This document shows positions 41,701 to 49,847 of a stretch of DNA of 64,000 nt, piece by piece. The notes beneath the pieces are model-generated. The model saw only the letters and a program-made list of their open reading frames with translations. It searched no databases and was not told the DNA's origin. The DNA is from an uncultured Victivallales bacterium. Lineage in GTDB: Bacteria > Verrucomicrobiota > Lentisphaeria > Oligosphaerales > JAFGRS01. How positions within the stretch are numbered: position 1 is the first letter of the stretch; each line of letters starts with the position of its first letter. The position numbers were made by a program, and so were the translations under genes. The stretch covers positions 1-64,000 of the forward strand of contig CAILUI010000097.1 in the NCBI GenBank assembly GCA_903837355.1, written 5' to 3'.

Positions 41701-43189
41701 GGTGGGTGGCCCCGCCGGGGCCTGGATCACCCGTGACCCCTACCCGCTGGCGGCCTTTCCCCGCCTGCGCTTCGAGTACCGCCTCGGCGCTGACATTGAG
41801 CTGAACCTGCTGGTGCGCGCCAATGGCCGCGATCTCGAGATCGGCTTTACCGGTACAGACAGCGCCTGGCCCCTGGCGGGGACGATTCCGGAGATCAAGG
41901 CCGATGGGCAGTGGCAGACGGCCGAGTTCGATTTGGCCGGGGCGCTGCAGCCGCAGTTCGCGGGGGCCGCGGTGACCATCGAAAGCCTGGCGTTGGCCGA
42001 TTCGCTACGCATGTCGACGTCGCAGCGGACGGCGTACTGGATCGACTCGTTCTGTCGGGTCCCGGCCCTGGACCCCGAAGCCCGTACGGAACTGACGCTG
42101 CAGCTCAGCGACGGCACGCTGCCGACCGCTTTCAGCCTCACTGCCGACGCCCAGCCCGGCACCGACCCGGGTACGACCCCGACGGCCGAGGGGGCGCTGG
42201 CGCCGCTGGGTCCTGGGGTCGCCGGATCGTGGATCCACCTGCGCGCCCGGCGTGCCGACGGGAGCTGGACCGAGCCCGTACACCTGCCGGTGGTGCTGCA
42301 GAAGCCTGGCCCGACGGCCGTTGAGCCGGCGCCGGCGGCCGCGCTCGCTGAGGCTGTCCCCGCGGCGCCGCGGATCCTCTATCTGCCCTCGGATCGGCTC
42401 TGCCTGGACCGCTTCGATTGGCAGGACGCTCCCGAGTACCCGGACGGACAGTTCGGTGAGGTGTCGATCCGGCGCGAGGCCTGGGCGCTGCAGGGCGAGG
42501 GTGACGGCGTGGTGGGTGCGGGCTGCGTCATCCTGCAGAACCTCGATCCGCAGGGCTTCTACTCGGTCTATCTGCGCCGCTCTGCCTGGGATCCTCTGCG
42601 CTGGCCCATGGTGTCTTTCGATTACCGCTTTGAGCAGCCTGGGTGTGCGCTGAATCTGGAGATGCTGGTGAACGGCGCCATGACGGTCGTGGAATGGACC
42701 GGGCCGAACCCGCCGGGTAGCTACTTCAGTCCAGCCGTGGTTGGGCAGACAGAGCCAGCGCTGCAGGATGGCGCCTGGCACCATACCGAGTTCAATCTGG
42801 CGGCGATGCTGCTGGCGGCGCGCTTCCCCACTCCCGAGACGCGCGCCCGGATTGCGGTCACCGAACTGGCCACCTGGGCGACCGCCCATGCCGGCTTCAG
42901 TGGGAATACGGCGGAGACGCGCGTCCGCCTGGACAACCTCTGCCTGTACTCCAACCGCGGCACCGCGCCGGCCTTTGCCTGGGAGCAACCGCCTGGCACG
43001 CCCGCGGCGGAAGGCTACGCCGTCGCCTTCGACGGCAGCGCCGACACCGTGCCGCCGGAGACCGTCACCACGACGGCGGCCCAGGCCGAGTTCAGCGGGG
43101 TCAAGCCGGGGGTGTGGTACCTGCACGTGCGGGCCAAGACGGCGCCAGGCTGGGGGCCAACCGCGCACCGCGTCATCACTATCGACTAG
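38738..43189 (+). CDS. Giant secreted beta-sandwich protein (LamG/DUF1080-like and CBM-like modules)
   Basis: About 1483 residues. An Arg-rich N-terminus and a hydrophobic signal (VWALFMAVGVLGAGLHTRAADA) direct export. Residues about 150-360 and about 360-720 hold LamG/DUF1080-like sandwiches (LFGDDFAREGDAASQWEPSGGRFVL; VRLGLL-type VGGRVGLLAEDSADVYFDDADI). Two related CBM-like modules follow at about 945-1110 (LDDFEADTAAWRR; LRFEYRLGADIELNLLVRANG) and about 1215-1400 (LDRFDWQDAPEY; VSFDYRFEQPGCALNLEMLVNG). It ends in a fibronectin-like module (VKPGVWYLHVRAKTAPGWGP). No catalytic motif is seen, so a glycan-binding or adhesin role is inferred. The start is uncertain: ATGs occur at 38696, 38708 and 38738. 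Confidence 0.7.
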   Translation: MHTRITAVFRRRRRPAWGWQVGVPLRRRVWALFMAVGVLGAGLHTRAADAVVRLPFTVADAAGKRALAVLELTAGGTPVLRAEIGTRRTVVTVPGQADRGLTLARRLLAGPHELVLKLRAGRVGVCLDREQVGDLAGPESAERLEAVFTPGEGILAADKVRIQKTDPVLFGDDFAREGDAASQWEPSGGRFVLCTSLNPGSSQSAFQMWASAPRGRAVALAAASRWFWDDLVTSVSGMAPALPATWGVVLHAASPGTYHAAVWRQGADGQAGTLVLLRRRSGKETVLAAAPLAMAPGQWYRLTVVTHGARARVFIGGVEVLHADDPTLVGGRVGLLAEDSADVYFDDADIVSAGPETVAADWQPAQPFGPCEQAWSDFSKKSFYTDPYMVQWAHPRSSWDLDAKAGLHWFRTRFFHDLNITWTRAAGQPLEWPQRELAVVVFADREQGGDSGYRVVLGADRIALTRRGVAASTAPLAVAELSTVAVAVAAGRVTVAVNGQETLVWQDPEPLDKGEVAAQFGPTAEMTLGTPDWRDTTRIQSSHRLDYGFDAAPAAWSVGAGRWQGDHRWACVPKWSFFGGRGEAGPPECSSGAALLWNLRRFAGDFDLDVFAAPMEGTPQRMHFANPVTVDLAFMADGQNLDSGYLLIFGTYDIPSQLFREGKLVAEWSGRVAPGLRRHELEWYQRVTRVWQHLRICRRGERLTVDAARHDAEANYLGLERIFDIQEASFPAGDRIGLWTWGPNGLSVARAAISFERSPGTAPAVLPEARTSLRNGGKGEPREIVRVRNPQPGGFFEHDLGPGPASLDERGVLSFSARFPETAVLSLMARVRGQTAEVILTGPDAYRPFTIPLGRATVTPAADYAGWNRYQADLGAALRGVCPQGALVLERLAISSPYDGVEQIAGLGRHRQGDVYELAEVAWSAATAAPTVVPAALAVTVYGRRPLDDFEADTAAWRRLGGPDGAALYRDAHEPASGHASLRLLNQTVGGPAGAWITRDPYPLAAFPRLRFEYRLGADIELNLLVRANGRDLEIGFTGTDSAWPLAGTIPEIKADGQWQTAEFDLAGALQPQFAGAAVTIESLALADSLRMSTSQRTAYWIDSFCRVPALDPEARTELTLQLSDGTLPTAFSLTADAQPGTDPGTTPTAEGALAPLGPGVAGSWIHLRARRADGSWTEPVHLPVVLQKPGPTAVEPAPAAALAEAVPAAPRILYLPSDRLCLDRFDWQDAPEYPDGQFGEVSIRREAWALQGEGDGVVGAGCVILQNLDPQGFYSVYLRRSAWDPLRWPMVSFDYRFEQPGCALNLEMLVNGAMTVVEWTGPNPPGSYFSPAVVGQTEPALQDGAWHHTEFNLAAMLLAARFPTPETRARIAVTELATWATAHAGFSGNTAETRVRLDNLCLYSNRGTAPAFAWEQPPGTPAAEGYAVAFDGSADTVPPETVTTTAAQAEFSGVKPGVWYLHVRAKTAPGWGPTAHRVITID

Positions 43190-44277
43190 TGTCGCGGCGC
43201 CAGGCGCACGCAGACGGGCTTCGGCACCTCGACGGCATGGCCGCTGTCGGCCAGACGGCCGCTGTCCGCATCCACGGCAAAGACCTTGATGACATCCGAG
43301 TCCTGGCTGGCGGCCAGCAGCCAGCGGCCGCTGTGATCCAGGGCGAAGTTGCGCGGCGTCTTGCCGAGGACGGGGTCGACGCCGAGCGCCCGCAGGGTCC
43401 CGTTCGCTGGATCGATGGCGAACACCGCAATGCTGTCATGCCCACGGTTGGAGGCGTAGACGAAACGCCCGTTCGGATGGACGTGGATGTCGGCGCAGTG
43501 CGAGGTCACGGCGGTGCCTGCCGGCAGGGTGGAGAGGCCCTGGACCTCGGCGGTACCGAAGCTGTCCTTGGCGTCGTTGCGGGTAAAGACGGAAACCGTC
43601 GAGTCCAGTTCGTTGACCACGTACAACCAGCGCCCGCCGGGATGGAAGGCGAGGTGTCGCGGTCCGGCGCCGGCGCGGGTGGCCAGGGCCGTGGGTGCGG
43701 CGGGGACGAGCGCGCCCGCCACGGCGCGGTAGACCAGGATCCGGTCGAGTCCCAGGTCGCAGGCATAGAGGAGCCCGCTGGCCGGGTCGGGCGTGATCGA
43801 GTGTGCGTGTGGCCCTTCCTGACGCTGCGCGTTCGGACCCTTGCCGCGGTGCTGGAGGGTGCTGCAGGGCTCGCCCAGGCGGCCGTCCGCCAGCACGGGC
43901 AGCATGGTCACCGTGCCTGACGAGTAGTTGGCGGTGAACAGCGCCTTGCCATCCAGACCCAGGCTCAGGTGGCAGGGGCTGGTGCCCTGGGACAACTGCT
44001 GGTTCAGGAAGCGCAGCGCGCCGGTCGCGGGGTCGACCGCAAAGGCGCTGAGTGCTCCCGATTTCGCGGTTCCCGTGGACGAGGTCTCGTTGACCGAATA
44101 GAGGACGTCGCCCGCGGTGTTGAGCGTGAGGAAGGCCGGGTTCACCGACTCGGCCCGGTTACCGGTGTCCGTCAGTTCGCCGGTCTCCAGATTGAGCCGC
44201 AGGACGTAGATGCCCTGGCTGCGAGTGTCGGTATAGGTACCGACGAACACTAGGATGCTGCCAACGATCTGCGCCAT
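43186..44277 (-). CDS. pgl: Lactonase family seven-bladed propeller (6-phosphogluconolactonase-like)
   Basis: 363 residues with the PF10282 seven-bladed propeller: FVGTYTDTRSQGIYVLRLNLETGEL at the N-terminus, then blades with LSLGLDGKALFTANYSSGTVTML, GPHAHSITPDPASGLLYACDLGLDRILVY, GAGPRHLAFHPGGRWLYVVNELDSTVSVF, CADIHVHPNGRFVYASNRGHDSIAVF and TPRNFALDHSGRWLLAASQDSDVIKVF. These His, Arg and Asn positions match YbhE-type lactonases. No signal peptide, so cytosolic hydrolysis of sugar lactones is likely. TAGGAG precedes ATG 44277. Its stop shares CTAG with the convergent stop of the giant binding protein. Confidence 0.9.
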   Translation of the reverse strand: MAQIVGSILVFVGTYTDTRSQGIYVLRLNLETGELTDTGNRAESVNPAFLTLNTAGDVLYSVNETSSTGTAKSGALSAFAVDPATGALRFLNQQLSQGTSPCHLSLGLDGKALFTANYSSGTVTMLPVLADGRLGEPCSTLQHRGKGPNAQRQEGPHAHSITPDPASGLLYACDLGLDRILVYRAVAGALVPAAPTALATRAGAGPRHLAFHPGGRWLYVVNELDSTVSVFTRNDAKDSFGTAEVQGLSTLPAGTAVTSHCADIHVHPNGRFVYASNRGHDSIAVFAIDPANGTLRALGVDPVLGKTPRNFALDHSGRWLLAASQDSDVIKVFAVDADSGRLADSGHAVEVPKPVCVRLAPRH

Positions 44278-44958
44278 GATCCACGCTCCTACCTAGTGCG
44301 GTCGCTCGTCGCCGTTGCCGTCGCGCCGGTCGGCACACCCGCCAGGCGCACCGCCAATGTGCCTCTCCCCGCCGCGCTTTCCAGCCGGCGCCGCCGCCTT
44401 TCGTAACCCCCAGTGAAGTCTGCCGGGGGCCGCTGGAGGGCGAAGCTCCCCAGGCGCGAACGCGCCGCTGAGCCGTGGCCCCCCGGGACGCCGCCGCTGG
44501 AGGGCGAAGCTCCCCAGGCGCGCCGGCGCCGCTGAGCCGTGGCCGCCCGGGATGCCGCCGCTGGAGGGCGAAGCTCCCCAGGCGCGCCGGCGCCGCTGAG
44601 CCGTGGCCCCCCGGGACGCCGCCGCTGGAGGGCGAAGCTCCCCAGGCGCGAACGCGCCGCTGAGCCGTGGCCGCGCCTCGCGGCCAGCCGGGAAGGACCG
44701 GCTCACCGCCTGCAAGCAGGTCCTGCTGGACAGCAGGATTCGCCCTCCAGCCCAGCCCCCGGCTGGCGCCGGACGTGCCGAGACGCGCACCGCGATTCCC
44801 ACAGCCCGTCAAGACCCATGGGTCGTTCGGCGGTTACACCTACAAGCCTGCCCGGAGAGCCGGCTGCCAGAACTTCACTGGCACTGCCGCTTTCCGGCCG
44901 GCGGCCGGCAGGCTTGCGGAAGGCGGCGCGGGGGGCGTGGCACGCACTCGAGCGGAGT
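44278..44958. repeat. Repeat array C (four 64-bp units) and flank
   Basis: No gene. Units starting CTGGAGGGCGAAGCTCCCCA lie at 44433, 44497, 44561 and 44625, exactly 64 bp apart; each continues AGGCGCG-variable-CGCCGCTGAGCCGTGGCC. The variable part is itself a short palindrome (GCGCGAACGCGC or GCGCGCCGGCGC). The array ends at a GGCTCACCGCCTGCAAGCAGG junction (about 44700), the same as in array B. The remaining 250 bp has no repeats that I recognise. Confidence 0.93.
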
Positions 44959-46311
44959 TCAGTCAGCCTTCGCCGAAGGTCCCCAGACGTCCTTGAGCAC
45001 CTGCACGTAGGCCCGGAAGAGGGTCAGGGCGGGATTCTCGTCGTTGGCGGTGCTGTCCGGGTTGCCGTAGTGCCAGTAGAGCGCTCCCGCCAGGCCCGCG
45101 GCGGCGAGGGCCTGCTGGTGTTCGCGATGGCAGGCCAGACCGAGGGTGTGATCGATGGCCCAGGCGGGCGGGGAGCGGAGGTAGTTGGCGAAGAGCCCTG
45201 ACTCGCCGCAGAGGATGGGCTTGCCGGCCGCGTGGGCGGCGGCCCGCAGCGGCTCCCACTCGACCGACCGCAGGTTGCGTTCCAGGTGCGCCGCGACGCC
45301 AACGTCGGCCGCTCGCCAGGCGTAGAGGTGGAGGTCGATGTAGTCCAGTTTCGAGCGCAGCAACGCCAACGGCCGCGCCGGGATCCGCTCGTCTTTCGTC
45401 TGGTCAGTGGCGAGGGTTCCCGGGCCGTTGCGGCCGACGGCGGCGAAGGTGAAGACCCCCGTGCTGACTAGGGCTTCCGGGTCGGCACGGTGGATGGCCT
45501 CGGCGCCCAGATCGGCCCACTGCACGATGGCGTCGTCCATCAGCGCCTGCGTGTCGGCGTCTGCGGCCAGGTCGTAGTCGCGGTCGCGGAAACGGAAGGT
45601 CCCTTTTCGGGAGTTGAACGGCGCCCGGTCGCTGGCGAAGAAGACCTCGTTCTCCAGTTCCCAGGAGAGGACCGTCGAGAGCAGGGCGGGGTCCTGTCGG
45701 CGCAGGGCGTCGATGAGGGCCACGATGGCGTTGGCGCGGGTGCGCACGGACTCCAGGCCGAAACGGAAGTTGTTGACGCCCTGCGCTTCATCCCACTCCG
45801 TGCGGAGATCGCGGCCCGCCTCGCCGGGCAGGGCCTGGGTGGCCCACCACACGGAGGTCGGCATCCAGACATCCCAGGAGAAGATCACGTGCAGGCGGTG
45901 CTGCTGGGCCTGGCGCAGGAAATGCACCACGTTGGCCAGGTAGGCGGGCGCAATCTGGCGCGCCTCCGGCGACGTCAGGATGCCCTCCTCGCCGACGTGG
46001 TAGGACTGGAAGGTGCGTACGGTGTTGAACCCCCAGGCGGCCGCGTCGGCCATCATCTTCTCGACATACGGGCGCTCGTAGAAGCCGGGGCAGAAGGTGG
46101 CATGGACAACCTTGCCGCTCTTCACTTTACCGGTGCGGAAGTAGTTGACGCCGAGCGGCGTGAACCGCCGTCCCGAGTCCTTCTCCACAAAGCGTCCTGA
46201 CTGCACCGCGAGGCGGGGCAGGGCGGGGCTGGCGGGCTGCTCCTGGGCCCCGGCGGCGCCGGCGGCGGCCATGAGCAGCAGACCCAGAGACATGGTTGAG
46301 CGTGCCGGCAT
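44959..46311 (-). CDS. Secreted GH5-like glycoside hydrolase (mannanase/cellulase type)
   Basis: 450 residues with a signal peptide (MSLGLLLMAAAGAAGAQEQ). The barrel begins FVEKDSGRRFTPLGVNYF (typical of GH5_7/GH-A mannanase-like enzymes). TVLSWELENEVFF gives a candidate acid/base Glu about 211-213, LDYIDLHLYAW is the conserved His/Tyr strand, and KPILCGESGLF gives a candidate nucleophile Glu near residue 372. AAGGA precedes ATG 46311. It lies 28 bp downstream of the HEAT-repeat lipoprotein on the same strand, probably the same operon. The substrate is not deducible; beta-mannan or a related hexosan is plausible. Confidence 0.85.
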   Translation of the reverse strand: MPARSTMSLGLLLMAAAGAAGAQEQPASPALPRLAVQSGRFVEKDSGRRFTPLGVNYFRTGKVKSGKVVHATFCPGFYERPYVEKMMADAAAWGFNTVRTFQSYHVGEEGILTSPEARQIAPAYLANVVHFLRQAQQHRLHVIFSWDVWMPTSVWWATQALPGEAGRDLRTEWDEAQGVNNFRFGLESVRTRANAIVALIDALRRQDPALLSTVLSWELENEVFFASDRAPFNSRKGTFRFRDRDYDLAADADTQALMDDAIVQWADLGAEAIHRADPEALVSTGVFTFAAVGRNGPGTLATDQTKDERIPARPLALLRSKLDYIDLHLYAWRAADVGVAAHLERNLRSVEWEPLRAAAHAAGKPILCGESGLFANYLRSPPAWAIDHTLGLACHREHQQALAAAGLAGALYWHYGNPDSTANDENPALTLFRAYVQVLKDVWGPSAKAD

Positions 46312-46339
46312 GATGACGTCCTTGGTTCAGCCACACCGG

Positions 46340-49300
46340 TCAGGGCGTGGCCGCGGCGACCCCGTCGAGGTGTTTGCCGTCGGGGGTCCGGAAGCGCACT
46401 GCGGCGCCCCAGCCGCCCTGGCCTTGGGTGACTTTCAGCAGGATGGTGTTCTCGCCCTGGATGAGCTCGGCGGCGACCTTGTCCTCCCCGGGGCGCAGCG
46501 GCCGGCTGGCGTTGTTGGCATGGACCAGGCGCCCGTTCAGCCACAGTTTGACGCCGTCGTCGCTGCCGAGTTCAAGTTGCACCGACTGGGCCTTGGGCGA
46601 GGTGACGCGAGCGCGCAGGAAGGCGGCGCGGTGACTACCACCCAGCAGCTTGACCAAGTCCACGACGGGGATGCCGTCGGCGTCGGCGCTCACCGGCGCC
46701 GGCTGCCAGAGGACGCCCTTGGCCTCGGGCTGTTCCGGCGGCAGGACCAGATCAAAGAGGCCCGCACCCTCGACGCCGGCCTGTTCATAGGGACCGGCCA
46801 TCTGCCACACGGTCAGATAGTCCTCACCCGCCTCCAGCTTCTGGAGCAGGGCCTGGGCGTCCTTCGCGACGGCGTCGTTGCTGACCGCGGCCAACCGTGC
46901 CAGGATGGCGCGGCGCTGGGCCGGCGTGCCGGCATTGCTGGCCACCCAATCCGCCGCGGCGGCGTGGGTGGCAGGGTTGGCTGGATCCTGTTGGAGATCG
47001 GTCGCGATTCGCTCGGGCGCGGTCGGGCTGGACAGGGTTACGACGTCGGCCAGTGCCTGGTCGTCGGGGGTTCTGAAACGTGCCGCCGCCGACCAGAAGC
47101 CGCCGCCCTGAGCGACTTTCAGCAGCAGGCAGTTCCAGCCGGGTTTGAGAGCGACCTCCGGGGTATCCTGGGCCGGGGCCAGGGCGCGGTCGACATCCTG
47201 GTCGACGACCAGGGCGCCGTTGAGCCAGGCTTTGGCGCCGTCGTCCGTCCCCACCTCGAGCCGCGCGGTTTGGGCCGCGGCCACCCGCACCCACGTACGC
47301 AGATAGGCCACGCACTGGTTGCCGCCGAGGACCTCGTCCAGGGGCACGTACCACGACTTCTCTGGGGCCGTGGCCGTACGCACCGGCCTCCAGGCGACGG
47401 CTGCGCTCGGTGGCGTCTGCTCCGGCGGGAAGGCGATGGCGTGGAGGTCGGCCCGGTTCTTCTTGTCTTGCGCGTAGGGTCCGGCCAGGAGCCAGAGGGT
47501 CAGGTAGCCCTCGTACTTACGGATCTCGGCCTGAAGCTCGGCGGCACGCTGGCGCTCGGCGGGGGATGGGGCCTTGTCAGCCACCGCCCGCAGGGCCGCC
47601 TGACACTCCTGCGGATATTGCCAGCGCAAGTGGTCCACGAGCCCGTTGAGTGCTGCCGCGGCCTCGGCGGCGACGTCCGGCTGTTCCAGGCAGGCCAGGG
47701 CGACCGGCAGGGCGCCGGGGTCCGCGATGTCGCCCAGGCCGGCGAGCACGAGCTTGCGGTCCTCCGGGCGGGGCACTGCTGCCATGGCGTCATTCAGACG
47801 CGCGAGCTTCGCGGCCGGGCTGAGGGTTGCCGCCTCGCGGACGACGCGGACATAGCCGCGCAGGGCCAGCACGCGGTGCACCGTGTCCGGCGCGGTCTTG
47901 ACGACGTTCAGCAGATCATCGGCGGCGTTGGCATCCGGCCAGTCAGCCAGGGCGCGTACGGCGGCATCGCGCAGCTCCGGCGCCGGGTCTTTGAGGGCGG
48001 CTTGCACGGCCGCCAGCGCCTGGGTGCCGCCGATGCGGCCGAGGGCGCGCAGCAGCAGCCCGCGGTTGGTGGGGGTCGCGCCGGGCAGCGCCTCAACCAG
48101 GGTTCTTGCTGTACGTTCCGGATCGTTGGCGCGCCGCGCCACGGCGGCAATGGTCTTGGCGGCCTCGTCGCGTTCGTCGTCGCGACGGGCGTTGAGTAGC
48201 AGGGGCAAGAGGCTGGGGATGTCCGCTTCGCCGGCCAGGCGGGACAGTCCGCGCAGGGCCTCGGTGCGGACCGTCGCCTCGCCGTCCGTGGCGGCAACCT
48301 GGCGGAGGAAGGCGACGGTGGCTTCGCCGCGCCGCGTGGTCAACGTGACCAGGAGGGCGCGGCGACCCGTCGGGGGCGCCGCTGGGAAGGCGGCGATCAG
48401 GGCGCTGGCGACCGCCTCGCCCGGGATCAGTGCCAGGGCGTTGCGGGCGGCTTCCAAGGTGGCGCCGCGGCCCGTGGCAACGACCTGCGCCAGGGCCGGG
48501 GCCGATTGGGGATCGCCCAGCAGTCCGAGGCCGGCGATGGCGATCAGGCGCAGTTCCTCGCTCTCCTCCGCCAGGGCGGCGGTCAGGGCGGGGCGCACGC
48601 CGGCAACGCGGCTCTCGGCGAGGGCTTGGAGCAGCGCCTGGCGCAACTGGCTGGAGGCGGTCTGCAGGGCCGCGGTGACCGCGGGCACGACCTCGGCGGC
48701 CGGTAGCAGCGCCAGGGCGGCGCGGGCAGCGCCGCGCGTTTCGGCATCGGCCGCGCCGAGGGCCGCGATGAGGAGCGGGAGGTCGGCGGCACTGCCGGCG
48801 CGGCCGATGCCGATGAGCGCGGCGTGCCGAGCCGGGGGTGGTGCAGCGAGGAGGTCATGGTAGAGGGTGAGGGCGGCGGCGCGGTCGCCCCGCTCGCAGA
48901 GCCGGTCCGCGAGGCGCAGGCAGGCGTCGGCAGCCGGTGCGCGCAGGGGCTCCGGACCGCCCTTCAGGGTCTCCAGCAGGAGCGCCGCATCCGTGGCCTC
49001 CCCGACGGCCGCCAGGCCGTCGAACGCCAGGGCCCGGGTGGCAACCGGTCCCGCGGCGGCAGCGGCGCGGAAAACCGGCATGGCCGCCGGTTCGCCGCGG
49101 TACACGAGCGCTTGCAGCAGGGCCAGCCGCTCGGGCTCGTCAGTGGACTGTTCGAACCGCGTGCGCAGAGCGGCGCCCGCAGCGGTGGCCGGGTTGGCGG
49201 CGAGGGCACGGCGGGCCGCATCACGGAGTTCCGCATCCGGCTGCTCCAGGAGTGCGGCCAGGGGTGCCACAGACTCGTCGCGGCCGACCAGGGCGAGTTG

Positions 49301-49648
49301 CCGCAGCAGGAACAGGGGTTTCGGCGCCGGCCGCTCGCCCGTGAGGGCGGCGCCGATGGCCGTACAGAGCGCCTGGCGCTCCGCCTCGGCGCCGGGCCGG
49401 GCGGCCAGCCAGCAGCTTGCCTGGAAGGACTGCTCTGCCTGCTGGCGGGCGCCGACATCGTCGCCCGTCAGCGCCGGCAGGGCAGCGCTGAGTCGCGCCG
49501 CAAAGAAGGCCTGGCGTTGGGCCGCAGTCGTGACCTCTGCTGGCACCTCCGAGGTTGGCATGGGCGGCGGTGGGGCCGGCTCCGTACGCACGCAAGCAGC
49601 GCTGAGAACCGCCACGAGGATCGTCGCCAAACGTATGGAACGGCGCAT
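46340..49648 (-). CDS. HEAT-repeat lipoprotein with two PA14-like C-terminal domains
   Basis: 1102 residues. The signal peptide LATILVAVLSAAC puts the acylated Cys at 19. Residues about 90-700 are HEAT/PBS-lyase-type helical repeats (LRDAARRALAANPATAAG, TRGAARAALALLPA, LRDAAVRALADWPDANAADDLLNVV). Two similar beta modules follow at about 713-869 (YLTLWLLAGPYAQ; VGTDDGAKAWLNGALV) and about 942-1098 (YLTVWQMAGPYEQ; LGSDDGVKLWLNGRLV), reminiscent of PA14/CBM-like ligand binding. A surface scaffold is inferred. The start at ATG 49648 gives the lipoprotein signal; RBS GGAG. It is first in a probable operon with the GH5-like gene. MITE DNA lies just upstream. Confidence 0.78.
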   Translation of the reverse strand: MRRSIRLATILVAVLSAACVRTEPAPPPPMPTSEVPAEVTTAAQRQAFFAARLSAALPALTGDDVGARQQAEQSFQASCWLAARPGAEAERQALCTAIGAALTGERPAPKPLFLLRQLALVGRDESVAPLAALLEQPDAELRDAARRALAANPATAAGAALRTRFEQSTDEPERLALLQALVYRGEPAAMPVFRAAAAAGPVATRALAFDGLAAVGEATDAALLLETLKGGPEPLRAPAADACLRLADRLCERGDRAAALTLYHDLLAAPPPARHAALIGIGRAGSAADLPLLIAALGAADAETRGAARAALALLPAAEVVPAVTAALQTASSQLRQALLQALAESRVAGVRPALTAALAEESEELRLIAIAGLGLLGDPQSAPALAQVVATGRGATLEAARNALALIPGEAVASALIAAFPAAPPTGRRALLVTLTTRRGEATVAFLRQVAATDGEATVRTEALRGLSRLAGEADIPSLLPLLLNARRDDERDEAAKTIAAVARRANDPERTARTLVEALPGATPTNRGLLLRALGRIGGTQALAAVQAALKDPAPELRDAAVRALADWPDANAADDLLNVVKTAPDTVHRVLALRGYVRVVREAATLSPAAKLARLNDAMAAVPRPEDRKLVLAGLGDIADPGALPVALACLEQPDVAAEAAAALNGLVDHLRWQYPQECQAALRAVADKAPSPAERQRAAELQAEIRKYEGYLTLWLLAGPYAQDKKNRADLHAIAFPPEQTPPSAAVAWRPVRTATAPEKSWYVPLDEVLGGNQCVAYLRTWVRVAAAQTARLEVGTDDGAKAWLNGALVVDQDVDRALAPAQDTPEVALKPGWNCLLLKVAQGGGFWSAAARFRTPDDQALADVVTLSSPTAPERIATDLQQDPANPATHAAAADWVASNAGTPAQRRAILARLAAVSNDAVAKDAQALLQKLEAGEDYLTVWQMAGPYEQAGVEGAGLFDLVLPPEQPEAKGVLWQPAPVSADADGIPVVDLVKLLGGSHRAAFLRARVTSPKAQSVQLELGSDDGVKLWLNGRLVHANNASRPLRPGEDKVAAELIQGENTILLKVTQGQGGWGAAVRFRTPDGKHLDGVAAATP

Positions 49649-49675
49649 GAATCGGGGTCTCCAAGGGGTCAAACG

Positions 49676-49803
49676 TAATGCCCACCAACTTAGGACGAAG
49701 GGGCTCATAGGACCGCGTAAACGCGGGACTACGAACCGGCCCCCCGTCAGACGCCTCTGGGTTTGTAGTCCCGCCTTCAGGCGGTCTAAGTTGGGGGGCA
49801 TTA
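49676..49803. mobile_element. 128-bp MITE with 18-bp inverted ends and 10-bp target duplication
   Basis: TAATGCCCACCAACTTAG (49676-49693) and CTAAGTTGGGGGGCATTA (49786-49803) are inverted repeats matching 17 of 18. The element is flanked on both sides by GGGTCAAACG (49666-49675 and 49804-49813), a target-site duplication. Inside are REP-like hairpins of the type GTAGTCCCGC-loop-GCGGTC in each arm. No transposase is encoded. It sits between the HEAT-lipoprotein start and the oxidoreductase stop, where it may influence expression of the downstream operon. Confidence 0.88.
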
Positions 49804-49847
49804 GGGTCAAACGCACCGCCTGGTGGCACACTTGGGAGGGTCGGCGT

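Noticed and set aside
44426-44690. CRISPR array
   Set aside because: Unit spacing is 64 bp with almost no unique spacer sequence, and no cas gene is visible; the units are near-identical over their full length.
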